A stretch of DNA of 64,000 bases, taken from NCBI GenBank assembly GCA_963836375.1, contig CAWIJK010000004.1, forward strand, positions 372,001 to 436,000, in the 5' to 3' direction. The translations under genes were made by a program, and so were the position numbers. The first letter of the stretch is position 1; every line of letters starts with the position of its first letter. Source of the stretch: CAWIJK01 sp963836375 (GTDB lineage Bacteria > Actinomycetota > Acidimicrobiia > Acidimicrobiales > RAAP-2). The notes below the pieces were generated by a model that was not told the DNA's origin, did no database searches, and saw only the letters and a list, made by a program, of their open reading frames with translations. Shown here piece by piece: positions 62,441 through 64,000 of the stretch.

Positions 62441-63207
62441 CGGGTCCCCCCGGTCGGCTCGGGCACCGCCAGGCCGGTCGGCTCCGCCGGGGCGGAACCC
62501 TCGGCCCGGCGCTCGGCCAGTGAGATCTCCAGCTCCTCGTCGCCGACCTTGTCGCGCAGGACCTCGATGCGGTAGCGCACGGCAACCATCCAGGTGAACA
62601 CCAGGGCCATGGCGATGAACCCGAGCAGGAACGTCCAGGCGATCGACCCGTGCACGTAGAGCTTGAGCTCGGGGTTGAGCACGGTCCCGGACTGGTGGAG
62701 GGTCTGCCACCAGTCGACCGAGAAGTGCACGATGGGCACGTCGATGAGCGCGATCAACGCCGCCACCGAGCAGCGCTTCGCCCGGACCTCGGGGTCGGCG
62801 GGGACCCGCCGCAGGGCCAGGTAGCCGAGGAGCAGGATCAAGAGCAGGGCGGTGCTGGTCAGCCGGGCGTCCCAGGTCCACCACACGCCCCAACTGGGCC
62901 GGCCCCAGATCGACCCGGTGGCCAAGGTGAGGGCGCAGAAAACCACCCCGACCTCCACCGCGGCGGCGGTCAGGCGGTCCCAGAACAGCGAACGGGTCCG
63001 GCGCCACAGGTAGAGCAGGCTCGACAGCGCGGCCAGCCCCCCGGCGCAGTAGAGGGCGACGAAGGCCACCGGCGGGTGGATGTAGAGCAGGCGGACCAGG
63101 TTGCCCTGGACCCGATCCGGCGGGGTCACCCACAGGCCGAGCCAGACGGTGGCCGCCGTGGCCACGACGGCGCCGACGCCCACGACCCGCACCCAGGTGG
63201 TCGTCAC
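62437..63207 (-). CDS. ccmC: CcmC heme-handling membrane protein
   Basis: CcmC (256 residues) delivers heme to CcmE. Six membrane helices are present, with the tryptophan-rich motif SWGVWWTWDARLTS at 105-118 and the axial histidines probably His44 (YIHPP) and His161 (IVHFSVDWW). The GTG has a GGAGGC site and overlaps the ccmB stop by 4 bases. About 35 residues at the C-terminus are low-complexity and cytoplasmic. Confidence 0.95.
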   Translation of the reverse strand: MTTTWVRVVGVGAVVATAATVWLGLWVTPPDRVQGNLVRLLYIHPPVAFVALYCAGGLAALSSLLYLWRRTRSLFWDRLTAAAVEVGVVFCALTLATGSIWGRPSWGVWWTWDARLTSTALLLILLLGYLALRRVPADPEVRAKRCSVAALIALIDVPIVHFSVDWWQTLHQSGTVLNPELKLYVHGSIAWTFLLGFIAMALVFTWMVAVRYRIEVLRDKVGDEELEISLAERRAEGSAPAEPTGLAVPEPTGGTR

Positions 63208-63872
63208 GACGCCTCCTGGAGCGGCCCGTAGAGGGCGATACCCACCACCAGGTAGACGGCGGCGAAGACGCCCAGGATCTTGAGCCACTGCGTGCCCGAG
63301 GACACCGGACCGCTGAGCGCCGCCGACCAGGCCCGCGACCCGGCCAGCAGCACCGGGGCCACGATCGGCAGGATGAGCAGGGGGAGCAGTGTCTCGCGCA
63401 CCCGCAGCCCGGCCGACAGCGACCCGTAGATGACCCCGGCGCACGACAGGCCGATGGTGGCCAGGACCGAGGCGACCACGGCCAGCCAGACCGTGTGCAG
63501 GCGCACGCCGAAGAACACCGTGAGGCCGGCGAAGAGCACCAGCTGCAGGACGGCCAGCTGGATGCCCAGGGCGGCCGCCTTGCCCAAGAAGATGCCGGCC
63601 GGGTCGATCCCCGAGAGGCGCAGGCCGTCGCGGGTGCCCTCCCCCGACTCGATGGCGAAGCTCCGTTGGGTGGCGAGCACGGTCGAGAACAGCACGGCCA
63701 GCCAGAACAGCCCGGGCGCCGCGGCGCGCAGGACACCCGGGCCGGGCCCGAGGGCGAAGGCGAACAGGACGAGACAGAGGAGCGCGAAGGGCAGCACCTG
63801 CCACAGGGCGACCCACGAGCGGGCCTCGATGCGCAGGTCCTTGCCGGCCACCAGCAACGCGTCACGCAACAT
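63204..63872 (-). CDS. ccmB: CcmB heme-exporter membrane subunit
   Basis: CcmB (222 residues) is the membrane partner of the CcmA ATPase. Six hydrophobic helices are visible, with SGEGTRDGLRLSGIDPAGIFLGK, the conserved cytoplasmic loop that contacts CcmA. It starts inside ccmA (11-base overlap) and ends in the overlap with ccmC. Its job is to release holo-CcmE from CcmC rather than pump heme. Confidence 0.95.
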   Translation of the reverse strand: MLRDALLVAGKDLRIEARSWVALWQVLPFALLCLVLFAFALGPGPGVLRAAAPGLFWLAVLFSTVLATQRSFAIESGEGTRDGLRLSGIDPAGIFLGKAAALGIQLAVLQLVLFAGLTVFFGVRLHTVWLAVVASVLATIGLSCAGVIYGSLSAGLRVRETLLPLLILPIVAPVLLAGSRAWSAALSGPVSSGTQWLKILGVFAAVYLVVGIALYGPLQEAS

Positions 63873-64000
63873 TTACGCCCTCCGTGCCGAGCGCGCTCAG
63901 CACCGGCCGACGGCCACCGGGCCGGCCCCCGGTCACCTGGCCCCCCGACATCGTCACGACCCGGTCGGCCAGCGGCACCGCCAGGTCCGGCTCGTGGGAC
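63862..64000 (-). CDS. ccmA: CcmA ABC ATPase, C-terminal end only
   Basis: Only the last 45 residues are in the window; the gene continues past the right edge. They begin with the H-loop SHEPDLA (Walker B and Q-loop are outside), then a variable end GGRPGGRRPVLSALG. Direct overlap with ccmB identifies it as the ATPase of the CcmAB complex. Confidence 0.88.
   Translation of the reverse strand, partial: SHEPDLAVPLADRVVTMSGGQVTGGRPGGRRPVLSALGTEGVNVA

Overview
The window is very GC-rich, almost fully coding DNA from a member of the Actinomycetota, most likely class Acidimicrobiia. Supporting this are a WhiB1-like protein beside a PdtaS-type kinase, DUF3107, DUF3090 and SCO1664-type proteins, thiolase-like protein 1, an F420-type iron-sulfur subunit, GTG starts, and a secreted protein built from the GDAxFYGSMGG / TPDGGGYW repeat often seen in Acidimicrobiia. 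The lineage call is an inference from gene content.

Layout. 1-22.8 kb holds the old Gram-positive housekeeping block, read leftwards: argS, lysA, hom, thrC, rho, rpmE, prfA, prmC, tsaC, rpiB, glyA, wecA, atpZ/atpI-like, atpB, atpE, atpF and the start of atpH. It is interrupted by a thiolase-like gene (6.2-7.8 kb) and by a lipid/envelope segment (16.9-21.1 kb: diacylglycerol-kinase-like protein, PLDc_N-like peptide, PAP2 phosphatase, DUF3089 hydrolase) next to a tRNA-Arg(CCG). 22.9-28.7 kb is accessory: a lipocalin-like protein, a zinc ribbon, a lower-GC islet with a glycosyltransferase-like and a sulfotransferase gene, a decayed fragment, and a secreted repeat protein. 28.8-39.8 kb carries acnA, a PIG-L deacetylase, a DEAD-box helicase, bcp, two DNA glycosylases, an F420-type subunit and the phosphatase-DUF3090-SCO1664 trio. 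39.9-45.2 kb has an SGNH/MBOAT acyl-transfer pair, etfBA and a glycerophosphodiesterase. 45.4-52.8 kb has whiB1-pdtaS, a PHP phosphatase, an O-methyltransferase, two ArsA-type ATPases, DUF3107 and an HD dNTPase-like gene. 53.6-56.8 kb is an iron-sulfur module (mrp, SufR-like regulator, cysteine desulfurase). 57.6-64 kb is a complete System I cytochrome c maturation operon, ccmABCDEFGHI, cut at ccmA by the window edge.

Two patterns run through the window. Many genes appear to be leaderless: a TANNNT -10 hexamer lies 5-8 bases before an ATG or GTG and there is no ribosome binding site. Three divergent pairs share very short promoters of this kind. Second, three conserved genes (ccmE, ccmI and a WDG-repeat gene) are each broken by one frameshift, two of them at G or C runs, which may be real decay or assembly error. 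No CRISPR array, prophage, insertion sequence or rRNA was seen.
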